A DNA stretch of 64,000 nt from Carnegiea gigantea. Lineage: Eukaryota; Streptophyta; Magnoliopsida; Caryophyllales; Cactaceae. Made by a program: the position numbers and the translations under genes. This document shows, in pieces, positions 45,201 through 57,100 of this stretch. The stretch is from positions 43,797 through 107,796 of the forward strand of contig JAKOGI010002468.1 in assembly GCA_029747015.1 (NCBI GenBank), written 5' to 3'. The notes under the pieces were generated by a model. The model did not search any database. It was given only the letters and a program-made list of their open reading frames with translations, and was not told where the DNA came from. How positions within the stretch are numbered: position 1 is the first letter of the stretch; each line of letters starts with the position of its first letter.

Positions 45201-46566
45201 TATGTGATCAAATCGTTATGTATGTTTCTTTTAATAAACGATGATCTTACACCAAGGGTATTTTCCTAATGAATAAGAAAAGCAGTTGGCGTTTCGCCTT
45301 TTTAAGTATTTCAGAAAAAAAGTTTTTAAGGGTCATTATAGGACTGATACGAAAGAGATACTTTTAAAGAATAAGAGCCTCAAAGAGGCTAAGAAAAGAG
45401 CTTTATGAGCCCCAAGATTGCTAAGAAAAGAGTTTTTATGAGCCCTACGAGGCTAAGTAAAGTGTTTTCAATGAAATAAAGGAAAATTTCCATGAATGCC
45501 TAATGAAAAAGTTTCTAAGCACAGTTGGATGCGATTTCAAGTAATATGTGGCCATGCTCTTATAATGCATCGAGCATATGAGATTGAATGTGGACGTTTT
45601 GTGAAAGAAAGCTCCTTGCATAATCTCTACTTCCTGCATTTAAGCATCTCATGTAAGTGCATTGGGTAGGCAAGGCATAACTCACATGTATATCACGTAA
45701 CGTATGAAAGAAAGTTCTATGCTTAGTCTCGTTGCTTGCTTATGTGTTCGACTGCTTGTTAGTAAAGGAACTTAGTCATTCAGGGATCTAGAAATGTGCT
45801 TGAGTGGTTAAAATGAAGTTTATGGTTAGTGATCCTTCCAAAAAGGTTTTATGAATGCCTAGTATGATAGTAAATATGAATATATGATACGTGACTATTA
45901 AAGATATTATTGCCTGCAATGGTTTTGATTTTAAGGGGGTCGGGGGACACTCACTGAGCGTGTGGTCGCTCATCCCACTACTCTTTCGCCCTTTTCCCCA
46001 GGTTTTCTCTATAACAGAAAGAATAAGTCAGTTATGCCGAAATAGAAGTTACCCTTACTTAAAGGGAGTCAAGTGTGCCCATAGTGAAGTAGTCTCACTG
46101 GTTGATGATATTATATAATGTATTCTTAGTTTGTAAACATATGTAAACCAAGTATTCTAGTTCATGTAATGCATATGGTATAAAGCTCACTCTGTATGGT
46201 CGTATGAGCCAACCATCTAATTCATTAGATGTCTTCTTGGTCAAAGTTAGTTATATTTTGGGATGTAAATCCTATTACTCCGGTTGCGGGAACCGTTGAG
46301 TTGTATCTTTAATTTCTTCTTTATTAATGAACTATATTGTTTGAGTACTTCGAGCGAATTGCTCGTTGAGTTATAAACTCCGGCGCGTAGCCATTGAGCC
46401 TATTTTAAAATGTTGTACGCTTTCGTCGATTGCAAGGGTTTATTGTAAGGCTTTTAGCCTAGAAACGATTAGTTTTTAGGGGAAACTCTATCCGTCTCAC
46501 CTAGAAATTTAAGTAGAAAGCAAAGAGAACATAACGCTCCCGGCCCTTGGGGCTGGGTGTGTTACA
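42287..46566 (+). repeat. LTR 1 of element G
   Basis: 4,280 bp, TGTAACATC...GTGTTACA. It carries a GA microsatellite (about 42,708-42,726) not expanded in the others, and lacks roughly 12-15 bp near 43,155 that LTRs 2 and 3 have. It appears the most divergent of the three by eye. Confidence 0.92.
43440..43900 (+). repeat. Degenerate 69-bp tandem array in LTR 1
   Basis: Repeated units contain the phrase agaatcgatayatgtacacttagttaattcatg and a cttcgaaatgaaatgtgaat block, seen also as a 23-residue periodic reading (ESIxVHLVNS). Three clear units and several poorer ones occur. The reading frame is a by-product of a period divisible by three. Confidence 0.75.
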
Positions 46567-48232
46567 TTAATGGTATCAGAGCAAGGTCCTGCGACCACAG
46601 GCCACGACCTGAGTCTTGAATTTCATTTAGTCATCTAGGAACGCGTTCACGATGATGAGATATATGCATGCTTTGGTGTGCAAATGTGATTTTTATGTGA
46701 ATGCTAGCCGTTTACCTAGTTAGGTGCGGCTTGAGTGAGCTCGTTAACCGAGTGAATGAACGAATTGCTAAGAGTATAAGCCAAATAACTTGTATTCTCT
46801 TGAATGAGTTAAGTGATAGCTCAATCAAAGTTGTTTCGCTTATAAGCCTTGGTGATTTCAATTGAAAGTTTAAAGAACACATTATTTGAATTCAAATGAC
46901 TGGAAAAGCCTAAACTGTAAGCCCATCTTTGCCCCTAAAGTACGATTTGCTCCTCGGGCCCTATAATGGAGTGAGCAGACACACTCAATGGTTGGTAGGG
47001 AATGAGGTAAAAGCAGTTAAGTTACTCTCCTTTCGAAACATAGAGACCTTGAAAGTTGAGATCCTTCCTAAACAGTGAGTTAAGGATTTTCTTTCGCATA
47101 AAAGACCATTCTAATTCCGTAGTTAGGCCTTACTGTTGCGTCTGAAGACTTGCATTTGCTTTACAATAATGTTCGTGCCTTGTTCTATGAGCATAAGCTT
47201 CTATATGTAACTAGATGTATTGAATACTTACTTGTCAAGATGCACTCGTTGCTTAATGTGTTCATGACCAGCTAGGTGTTTTGTAAATGAATCGTTGCAC
47301 TTCTTGGTGTTTGCTTGACTTAAGTTGGGTTAAGCATGTGATTGGACTAGCCAGATGATTTAACCTTTATAATTCATAGCATGGCGAGACCTCTGACTCG
47401 TTATTTGCATCCCTTGAATTCTATGATTCCGTGTTATCGCTGAATAATTGCATACACACGTGTCTAAATGCATGATAAGGCGGCCATAGAAACTTGCATG
47501 CGCTTATTCTTGCCCCTGTATTCTACATTGATCAGAGTGGCACATCGAAAGCGTGTAGGCCCATAACTCAGAGACCCTAGGAATGTCAGTGGCATATGCT
47601 TTCACTTTATACTTTGCTTGCTATAGGTGTATTAGATGGTTTCATGTTGCTTATGATTCCTGGGCTTAAAAATGCTGAATTGCTGATTCTGTGCGATACT
47701 GTTGTGCTTAAGTAAGGCCACGTGGTGCTATGTGATGTCCTTGTTACCCTAATGTGTTACAGGAGTCCCCAGGATAATTGTTTCGATCCTAAAAGTGTCT
47801 TGAATTCATGATTTAGAATGAGACTACTTGTATGTGACCGTGAGATGTCATTGCCCAATTGCCCTACTTTTAGATTTCGATTCAAGACGATGCATATGCA
47901 TAGAGTTGTTATTACTATGCAGATTGAGTCTAGATAATTGAAAGTCTATTTCCTTTTGAAAACAAGTTTGATATGGTTTTTCATGCCAACTCATTTGCCC
48001 TCTTCTATGCGTTTGCCCTCGGCGCCTAAATAGAGCAAGTAGACGCTTGAAGAGGTTTGGCGAGGAGGACTCTGGATACCATAAGCTCCTTTTTTGATTT
48101 GAATTAATTGTAAAACAAGATTTTGGATTTTAGTGTGAGTTGTATAGGTTGTGTCATGTATGTGCACATTTTAAGTATGACCGAACATAGCTTAGGAATT
48201 TCGAGGACGAAATTCTTTTAAGGGGGAAAGAA
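46567..48232 (+). other. First internal domain of element G (non-coding)
   Basis: 1,666 bp from PBS to PPT. All frames are short and carry no recognised protein box. It ends with tttcgaggacgaaattctttt and the PPT AAGGGGGAAAGAA (48,220-48,232), the terminal phrase of Tekay/Del elements. It is nearly collinear with 52,517-54,177. Confidence 0.88.
46571..46582 (+). other. Primer-binding site, initiator tRNA-Met (element G, first internal domain)
   Basis: TGGTATCAGAGC is an exact match, four bases (TTAA) after the end of LTR 1. Confidence 0.9.
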
Positions 48233-51200
48233 TATAACACCCGCATTTTCCTTTTTCCGTTAAAGCTAATTGTATTGTCTTCTTAAGTTATAAATCGTAT
48301 TTTATTAACGATATAAGTTAAATTATTATTGATGTACTCATGTGAGGGATAATTTTATTAAAAAGAATATTTTTGTCGCCATTAGCATTATTATTATTAG
48401 TTTTGAAACTCTTTCGATGACTTCTAGTATGCATTAATAATTGTTATTAACGAGTACTACATTGATTAGGACCCCGAGTTCAATTAGCTTGTTAACCTTC
48501 GAATTAGTTTCAAGGTTTATTAAATCGAACCTTGACATCCTTGGAAATGAATAATCGATGAAAGGCCCTATTATTAATTTGGGTTTAGAGATCGGGATAC
48601 GAATTAGACTAGCGGTACCAATTCTTAAACAGTTTGGAACCCAAAAAAAAAAGAGAGGAGGAGGGGCATTTTAGTAAAATCATGCGTGACCCCTTTTCTT
48701 TCTCCTCCTTCACGCGACCCCCACCCCCTGATAGCTCTGTCTCTCCTCTCCTCTCTGCTCTGCGTCTCCTTCCTCCTCTTCATCCACCATGAATGTAGCC
48801 TCAAGCTCTCGGAACTCCATGAATTCTTGCCCTCCCAGCCAATATTTCTCACGATTCAACCTTTCTCAGAACCCTAAGAAGCCATTACTGCAAATTTCGG
48901 GCAAGAACAGAGTGCGATTTCCCCAGCTGTTGACTGTTTTGGTAAGGGTTTGCAGCGCCGAGCGTGTGCCCTGATTCGACCATGCATTTTAGTCCTTAGT
49001 CACTACAATTCCTCTACAAATTGAGGCTAAATTCACATCACAAGCATTAGCAAAAAGCACCGAGTCAGCAAGTGAAGTTTGGGTTGAATTGGAGTTCGAA
49101 TTGTGTGGGTTTAGGCACGGTTTGGGGTTTGTTCGTGTGGTCAGGGAGCAAGGATTCGAAAGTTGGGGTTTTTGAGCACCCAAAGTTGAGCCCAAAGCCC
49201 TTTGAATGAGTCTCTAGCATGGAATCGAGGTGGGTGTTTTTCACCTCCTAAGCATTAGTAGTTTCGACATTGTTTTAACCTTTAAGTTGCATTGCATGTG
49301 AGTTTAGGATTAGTCAAATCGATTGGGGTTATGCATGTTCTGTTTCAGCTGAATTTAGTTTAAATCGATGCATGTTAAGTTTAGTTAGTTTATGCTAAAA
49401 AGTGACTTCGAAATAACCTAACGATGCCTTGAATCGATATATGTTAATTTAGTTAACTAACAGTTGAAAATGGTTTCGAATTGACATATGTTAGTTTAGT
49501 TAATTAACGCTTGAAAATAGCTTCGAATTGAAATGTGAATGTTTAGAATCGATATATGTACACTTAGTTAATTCATGGTTGTTTAACAGCTTCGAAATGA
49601 AATATGAATGCTTAGAATCGATACGTGCACACTTAGTCAATTCATGCTTGTTTAATAGCTTCAAATTAAAATGTGAATGTTTAGAATCGACACATGCACA
49701 CTCAATTAATTAATGCTCGATTAATAGCTTCGAAATGAAATGAGAGTGCTTAGAATCGATACTTGTGTGATTAGTTAGTTTATACCTGAACAGTGACTTC
49801 GAAATAATAAATGAACACCTCGAATCGATGTCTGCCTATTTAGTTAAATCACGCTTTTAGCCTTGGAAATAATTTATGAATGTTGAAACGAGCATGTTTA
49901 CCCCATGATTGTAATACATGAATGCAATCAAGTTTCATGCCTTATAAGTTTAATTCAGCTTACTAAGTGTTCGTTTCAAGTTAATGCGATATGGATATAT
50001 ATTTATGTACATATGGTTATAACTGTTGGCTTTAGCGCATTGCTAAATCATATCTGCTTACTCGGTAAGTTATGCATTGGTAAGTTTACATACCGCTTTC
50101 CAGTATGACCTAGGGGTTAGAATGCTAGATTGTGAAATTGAGACCGAGATAGTAGTTGGATGGTTTGAGGTAGAACTATGAGTGGTTCGAGGTTTCCTAT
50201 GGTCGGTTGTTATGTGAGGAGGGAGCCTGGGTTGTGATTTACCGCAATCGCATGGATTGCGTTGCCATATGTGGCTTATTCTGCTAACTTGGATTATGAA
50301 GTGTTATGAATGTCCCATGTGTGAAACCCTTCCATCTTGATATTGTTAAACAATGCTATGTGAATGATTTGCGAACTTAGTAATCTCTAAAAGGGTTGTT
50401 AAAAGCATGTTTTCACCATTTTGAATGCTTCTGAAGGTTCACCAATTGCCTGTTGGTTTGTAAGACGTTTGCAGCCTAGAATGATCCTAAATCGTTGAAC
50501 TAATCAGTAACTGACCCAACTAAATAGTCGATAGGTTTAGGAAGTTTAAAAGCGAACTAAAAGTGAGTTGGAAAATGTTTTAAGGCTTTGGTTTGTTTAT
50601 GTCTCCTCCTTTGAGTTCAAAAAGGATTGAAACGAAGTGAAAAAGGACAACTGAAGGAGTTTTATTGCGAAACTTAGTTTGACTTATATGCTAGCTAAGT
50701 ACTTTAAGTTTCGAATGAGTTTTGAATTGCGAGTTAGCAAATTCATTACGATTTTAAAAGGGTTTCTAAGTTGAAAATGAAAGAACCATAACCAATGGTA
50801 GGGTTATGGGCTATTTTGCTAGATAAGCATATATATGAATAAGCACAAGTATGCATATGTGTAAGTAATTATGTTTATGTTTACATATACGTTGAGAAGC
50901 TACTCTAGAAACTTTAAGGTTAAATCTAAGCGCCAAGGACGGTGGCTTATTATCCTACCTGGCATAACATAAGCTATGTTAAGATGACTCAGGGATGGTG
51001 GTTTGAATCTCGCCTGAAGTCCCAGTGTGTAAGTTATGTCTTAGCATAGTATGATGTCTATCCGGATAGGTGTATGTTACCGCTCGAGTTTGGCCGGCTC
51101 AGGATCGCAGTAACAAAGTACCTCCAAGAGTTTAGTCTCCTTATTTATGTGATCAAATCATTATGTATGTTTCTTTTAATAAACGGTGATCTTATGCCAA

Positions 51201-52516
51201 GGGTATTTCCCTAATGAATAAGAAAAGCAGCTGGCATATCGCCTTTTTAAGTATTTCAAAAAAAAAAGTTTTTAAGGTTCATTATAGGACCAATACGAAA
51301 GAGATTCTTTTGAAGAATAAAAGTCTCAAAGAGGCTAAGAAAAGAGCTTTATGAGCCTCAAGATTGCTAAGAAAAGAGTTTTTATGAGCCCTACAAGGCT
51401 AAGTAAAGTGTTTTCAATGAAAGAAAGGAAAATTTCCATGAATGCCTAACGAAAAACGTTTCTAAGCATAGTTGGATGCGATTTCAAGTAATATGTGGCC
51501 ATGCTCTTATAATGCATCGAGCATGTGAGATTGAATGTGCATGTTCTGTGAAAGAAAGCTCCATGCATAATTTCTACTTCCTGTGTTTAAGCATCTCGTG
51601 CAAGTGCATTGGGTAGGCAAGGCACAACTCACATGTATATCACGTAACCTATAAAAGAAAGTTCTATGCTTAGCCTTGTTGCTTGCTTATGTGTTTGACT
51701 ACTTGTTAGTGAAGGAACTTAGTCATTCAGGGACCTAGAAATGTGTTTGAATGGTCAAAATGAAGGTTATGGTTAGTGATCCCTCTAAAAGGGTTTTATG
51801 ACTGCCTAATATGATAGTAAAGTATGAATACGTGATATGTGACTATTAAAGATATATTGCCTGTAACGGCTTTGGTTTTAAGGGGGTCGGGGGACACTCA
51901 CTGAGCGTGTGGTTGCTCATCCCACTACTCTTTCTCCCTTTTCCTTGGGTTTTCTCTGTGGCAGGAAGAAGTTGAGTTAACTATACCGAAATGGAAGTTA
52001 CTCTTGCTTAAAGGGAGTCAAGTGTGCCCATAGTGAAGTAGTCTCACTGCTTGATGATGTTATAGAAGGTATTCTTAGTTTGTAAATGTATGTAAACCAA
52101 GTATTCTAGTTCATGTAATGCATATGGTATAAAGGTCGCTCTGTATGGTCGTATGAGCCAACCATCTAATTAGTTAGATGTCTTCTTGGTCAAAGTTAGT
52201 TATGTTTTAGGATGTAAACCCCATTAGTCCGGTTGTGTAAACCGTTGAGTTGTATCTTTAATTTCTTCTTTATTAATGAACTGTATTATTTGAGTACTTC
52301 GAGCGAATTGCTCATTGAGTCATGAACTCCGATGCGTAGCCGTTGAGCTTATTTTAAAATGTTGTATGCTTCCGTTGATTACAGGGGTTTATTGTAAGGC
52401 CTTTAGCCTGGAAACAGTCAGTTTTTGGGGAAAACTCTGTCCGTCTCATCCCAGAAATTTTGGTAGAAAGCTAAGAGAACGTAACGCCCCCGGCCCTAGG
52501 GGCTGGGGGTGTTACA
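48233..52516 (+). repeat. LTR 2 (shared middle LTR) of element G
   Basis: 4,284 bp, TATAACACCC...GTGTTACA (start TG mutated to TA). It serves as the 3' LTR of the first unit and the 5' LTR of the second. In its first 150 bp it shares several bases with LTR 3 against LTR 1. It carries the 69-bp array at about 49,380-49,840. Confidence 0.92.
52487..52509 (+). other. GC-rich hairpin at the 3' end of element G LTRs
   Basis: CCCCCGGCCCTAGGGGCTGGGG forms a near-perfect stem just inside the LTR end. Equivalent sequences are at 46,540-46,558 and 58,486-58,506. It could mark RNA 3'-end formation or the repeat-R border; the role is inferred. Confidence 0.55.
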
Positions 52517-54177
52517 TTGATGGTATCAAAGTAAGGTCCTGCGACCACAGGCCGCGACCTGAGTCTTGCATTTCATTTAGTCATCTAGGAATGTGTTCAC
52601 GATGATTAGATATAAGCATGCTTTAGTGTGCAAATGTGATTTTTATGTGAATGCTAGCCGTTTACCTAGTTAGGTGCGGCTTGAGTGAGCTCATTAACCG
52701 AGTGAATGAACGAATTGCTGAGAGTATAAGCCAAATAACTTGTATTCTCATGAATGAGTTAAGTGATAGCTCATTCAAAGTTGTTTCGCTTATAAGCCTT
52801 GGTGATTTCAATTGAAAGTTTAAAGAACACATGATTTGAATTCAAATGATTGGAAAAGCCTTAACTGGAAGCTCATCTTTGCCCCTAAAGTACAATTTGC
52901 TCCTCGGATCCCACAATAGAGTGAGCAGATGCACTCAATGGTTGGTAGGGAATGAGGTAGAAGCGGTTAAGCCATTCTCCTTTCGAAACATAGAGACCTT
53001 GAAAGTTGAGATCCTTCCTAAATAGTGAGTTAAGGTTTTTCTTTCGCATAAAAGACCTTTCTAATTCCATAATTAGGCCTTCCTGTTGGGTCTGAAAACT
53101 TGCCTTTGCTTTATAATGATGTTCGTGCCTTATTCTATGAGCATAAGCTTCTATGTGTAACTAGATGTATTGAATATTTGTTAAGATGCATTCGCTGCTT
53201 GATGTGTTCATGACTAACTATGTGTTTTATGAATGAATTGTTGCCCTTCTTGGTATTTACTTGACTTGAGTTAGGTTAAACATATGATTGGACTAGCCAG
53301 ATGATTTAACCTTTATAATTCATAGCATGGCGAGACCTCTGACTCGTTATTTGCATCCCTTGAATTCTATGATTCCATGTTATAGCTGAATAATTGTATA
53401 CACAGGTGTCTAAATGCATGATGAGGCGGCCATAGACACTTGCATGCACTTATTCTTGCCCCTGTATTCTACATTGATTAGAGTGGCGCAATGAAAGCGT
53501 GTAGGCCCATAACTCATAGATCCCAAGAATGTCAGTGGCATATGCTTTCACTTTATAATTTGCTTACTATACGCGTATTAGACGGTTTCATGTTGCTTAT
53601 GATTCCTAGGCTTGAAAATGCTGAATTGCTGATTCTGTGCGATACTGTTGTGCTTAAGTGAGGCCACATGGTGTTATGTGATGTCCTTGTTACCCTAATG
53701 TGTTACGGGAGTCCCCAGGGTAACTGTTTCGATCCTGAAAGTGTCTTAAATTCATGATTTAGAATGAGACTACTTGTATGTGATCGTGAGATATCATTGC
53801 CCAATTGCCCTACTTTTAGATTTCGATTCATGATGATGCATATGCACAGAGTTGTTATTACTATGCAGATGGAGTCTCAATACTTGAAAGTCTATTTTCA
53901 TTTTTAAAACAAGTTTGATATGGTTTTCCACGCTAACTCATTTACCCTCTCCTATGTGTTTGCCCTCGGCGCCTAAATAGAGCAAGTAGACGCTTGAAGA
54001 GGATTGGCGAGGAGGAGACTGGATACCATGAGTCTCTTTTTCGATTTGAATTAATTGTAAAACAAGCTTTTGGATTTTTGTGAGTTGTATAGGTTGTGTC
54101 ATGTATGTGCACATTTTAGGTATGACCAAACATAGCTTGGGAATTTCGGGGACGAAATTCTTTTAAGGGGGGAAGAA
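52517..54177 (+). other. Second internal domain of element G (non-coding)
   Basis: 1,661 bp, collinear with 46,567-48,232 with scattered substitutions. The PBS at 52,521-52,532 reads TGGTATCAAAGT, two changes from canonical. The PPT ends at 54,177 (AAGGGGGGAAGAA). No coding motifs. Confidence 0.88.
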
Positions 54178-57100
54178 TGTAACATCCGCATTTTCCTTTT
54201 TCCGTTAAAGCTAATTGTATTGTCTTCTTAAGTTATAAATCATATTTTATTAACGATATAAGTTAAATTATTATTGATGTGCTTATGTGAGCGATAATTT
54301 TATTGAAAAGAATATTTTCGTCGCCATTAGCATTATTATTATTAGTTTTGAAACTCTTTCGATGACTTCTAGTAAGCATTAATAATGGTTATTAATGAGT
54401 ACTACATCGAGTAGGACCCCGAGTTCGATTAGCTTGTTAACCTTCAAATTAGTTTCAAGGTTTATTAAATCGAACCTCGACATCCTTGGAAATGAGTAAT
54501 CGATGAAAGGCCATATTGTTGGTTTGGGTTTAGAGTTCCGGATACAAATTAGACTAGCGGTACCAATTCTTAAATAGCTTAGAACCAAAAAAAAAAGAGA
54601 AAGGGAGGGGCATTTTAGTAAAATCACACGTGACCCCTTTTCTTTCTCCTCCTTCACTAGACCCCTACCCCGCCTGATAGCTCTCTCTCTCCTCTCCTCT
54701 CTGCTCTGCGTCTCCTTCCTCCTCTTCATTCACCATGAACGCAGCCTCAAGCTCCCAGAACTCCATGAATTCTTGCCCTACCCCGCCAGTGTTTCTCACA
54801 ATTCAACCTTTCTCAGAACCCTAGAAGCCATTGCTGCGAATTTTGTGCAAGAACAAAGCGCGGTTTCCCCGGATGTCGTCGTTTCTAGTGAGGGTTTGGA
54901 GCGCCGAGCGTGTGCCCAAATTGACCATGCATTTTAGTCCTTAGTCACTCCAATTCCTCTACAAATTGAGCCTAAATTCATATCACAAGCATCAGCAAAA
55001 AGCACCGAGTCAGTGAGTGAAGTTTGGGTCGAATTGGAGTGTGAATTGCGCGGGTTTAGGCGTGGTTTGGGGTTTGTTCGTGTGGTCAGGGAGCAAGGAG
55101 TCAAAAGTTAGGATTTTTTAGCACCCAAAGTCGGGCCCAAAGCCCTTTGAATGAGTCTCTAGCATGGAATCGAGGTGGGTGTTTCTCGCCTCCTAAGTAT
55201 TAGTAGTTTCGAAATTGTTTTAACCTTTAAGTTACGTTGCATGTGAGTTTAGGATTAGTAAAATCGATTGGGGTTATGCATGTTCTATTTCAGCTGAATT
55301 TAGTTTAAATCGATGCATGTTAGGTTTAGTTAGTTTATGTCGAAAACTGACTTCGAAGTAACCTAACGATGCCTTGAATCGATATATGTTAGTTTAGTTA
55401 ACTAACTCTTGAAAATGGCTTCGAATCGATATATGTTAGTTTACTTAACTAACGCTTGAAAATAGCTTCGAATTGAAATGTGAATGTTTAGAATCGAAAT
55501 ATGTACACTTAGTTTATTCATGGTTGTTTAATAGTTTCGAAATGAAATATGAATGCTTAGAATCGATACATGTACACTTAGTCAATTCATGCTCATTTAA
55601 TAGCTTCGAATTGAAATGTGAATGCTTAGAATCGACACATGTACACTTAGTTAATTCATGCTCGATTAATAGCTTCGAGATGAAATGAGAATACTTAGAA
55701 TCGATACTTGTGTGATTAGTTAGTTTATACCTAAACAGTGAATTCGAAATAATAAATGAACACCTTGAATCGATGTCTGCCTATTTAGTTAAATCACGCT
55801 TGTAGCCTTGGAAATAATTTATGAATGTTGAAACGAGCATGTTTACCCTTTGATTGTAATACATGAATGTAATCGAGCTTCATGCCTTGTAAGTTTAATT
55901 CAGCTTGCTAAGCGTTCGTTTCAAGTTAATGCGATATGGATATATATTTATATATATATGGTTATAACTGTTAGCTGTAGCGCATTGCTGAATCATATCT
56001 GCTTGCTCGATAAGTTATGCATTGGTAAGTTTATATACTGCTTTTCAGTATGACCTAGGGGTTAGAATGCTAGATTGTGAAATTGAGACCGGGATGGTAG
56101 TTGGATGGTTTGAGGTAGAACTATGAGTGGTTTGAGTTTTCCGGTGGTCAGTTGTTATGTGAGCAGGGAGCCTGGGTTGCGATTTACCGCAATCATATGG
56201 ATTGCGAGGCCATATGTGGCTTATTCTGCTAAGTTGGATTATGAAGTGCTATGAATGTGCCATGTGTGAAACTCGTCCCTCTTAAAATTGTTAAACAATG
56301 CTATGTGAATGATTTACGAACTTAGTAATCTTTAAAAGGGTCGTTAAAAGCATGTTTTCACCATTTTGAATGTTTCTAAATGTTCACCAATTACCTGTTG
56401 GTTTGTAAGATGTTTGCAGCCTAAAATGATCCTAAATCGTCGAACTAATCAGTAACTGACCCAACTGAATAGTCAATAGGTTTAGGAAGTTTAAAAGCGG
56501 ACTAAAAATGAGTTGAAAAATGTTTTAAGGCTTTAGTTTGTTTATGTCTCCTCCTTTGAGTTCAAAAAGGATTGAAACGAAGTGAAAAAGGGCAACTGAA
56601 GGAGTTTTATTACGAAACATAGTTTGAGTTATATGCTAGCTAAGTTCTTTAAGTTTCGAATGAGTTTTGAATTGCGAGTTATCAAATTCATTACGATTTT
56701 AAAAGGGTTTCCAAGTTGAAAATGAAATAACCATAACCAATGGTAGGGTTATGGGCTATTTTGCTAGATAAGCATATATATGAATAAGCATTAGTACGCA
56801 TATGTGTAAGTAATTATGTTTATGTTTATGTGTACGTTGAGGAGCTACTCTAGAAACTTTATGCTTAAGTCTGAGAGCTTAGGATGGTAGCTTAGTATCC
56901 CGCCTGACATAACATAAGCTATGTTGAGATGACTCAGAGATGGTCGTTTAAATCCCGCCTGACATAACATAAGCTATGTTGAGATGACTCAGAGATGGTC
57001 GTTTAAATCCCACCCGAAGTCTCAGTATGTAAGTTATGTCTCAGCATAGTATGATGTCTGTCCGGATAGGCGTATGTTGCCACTTGAGTTTGGCCTGCTC

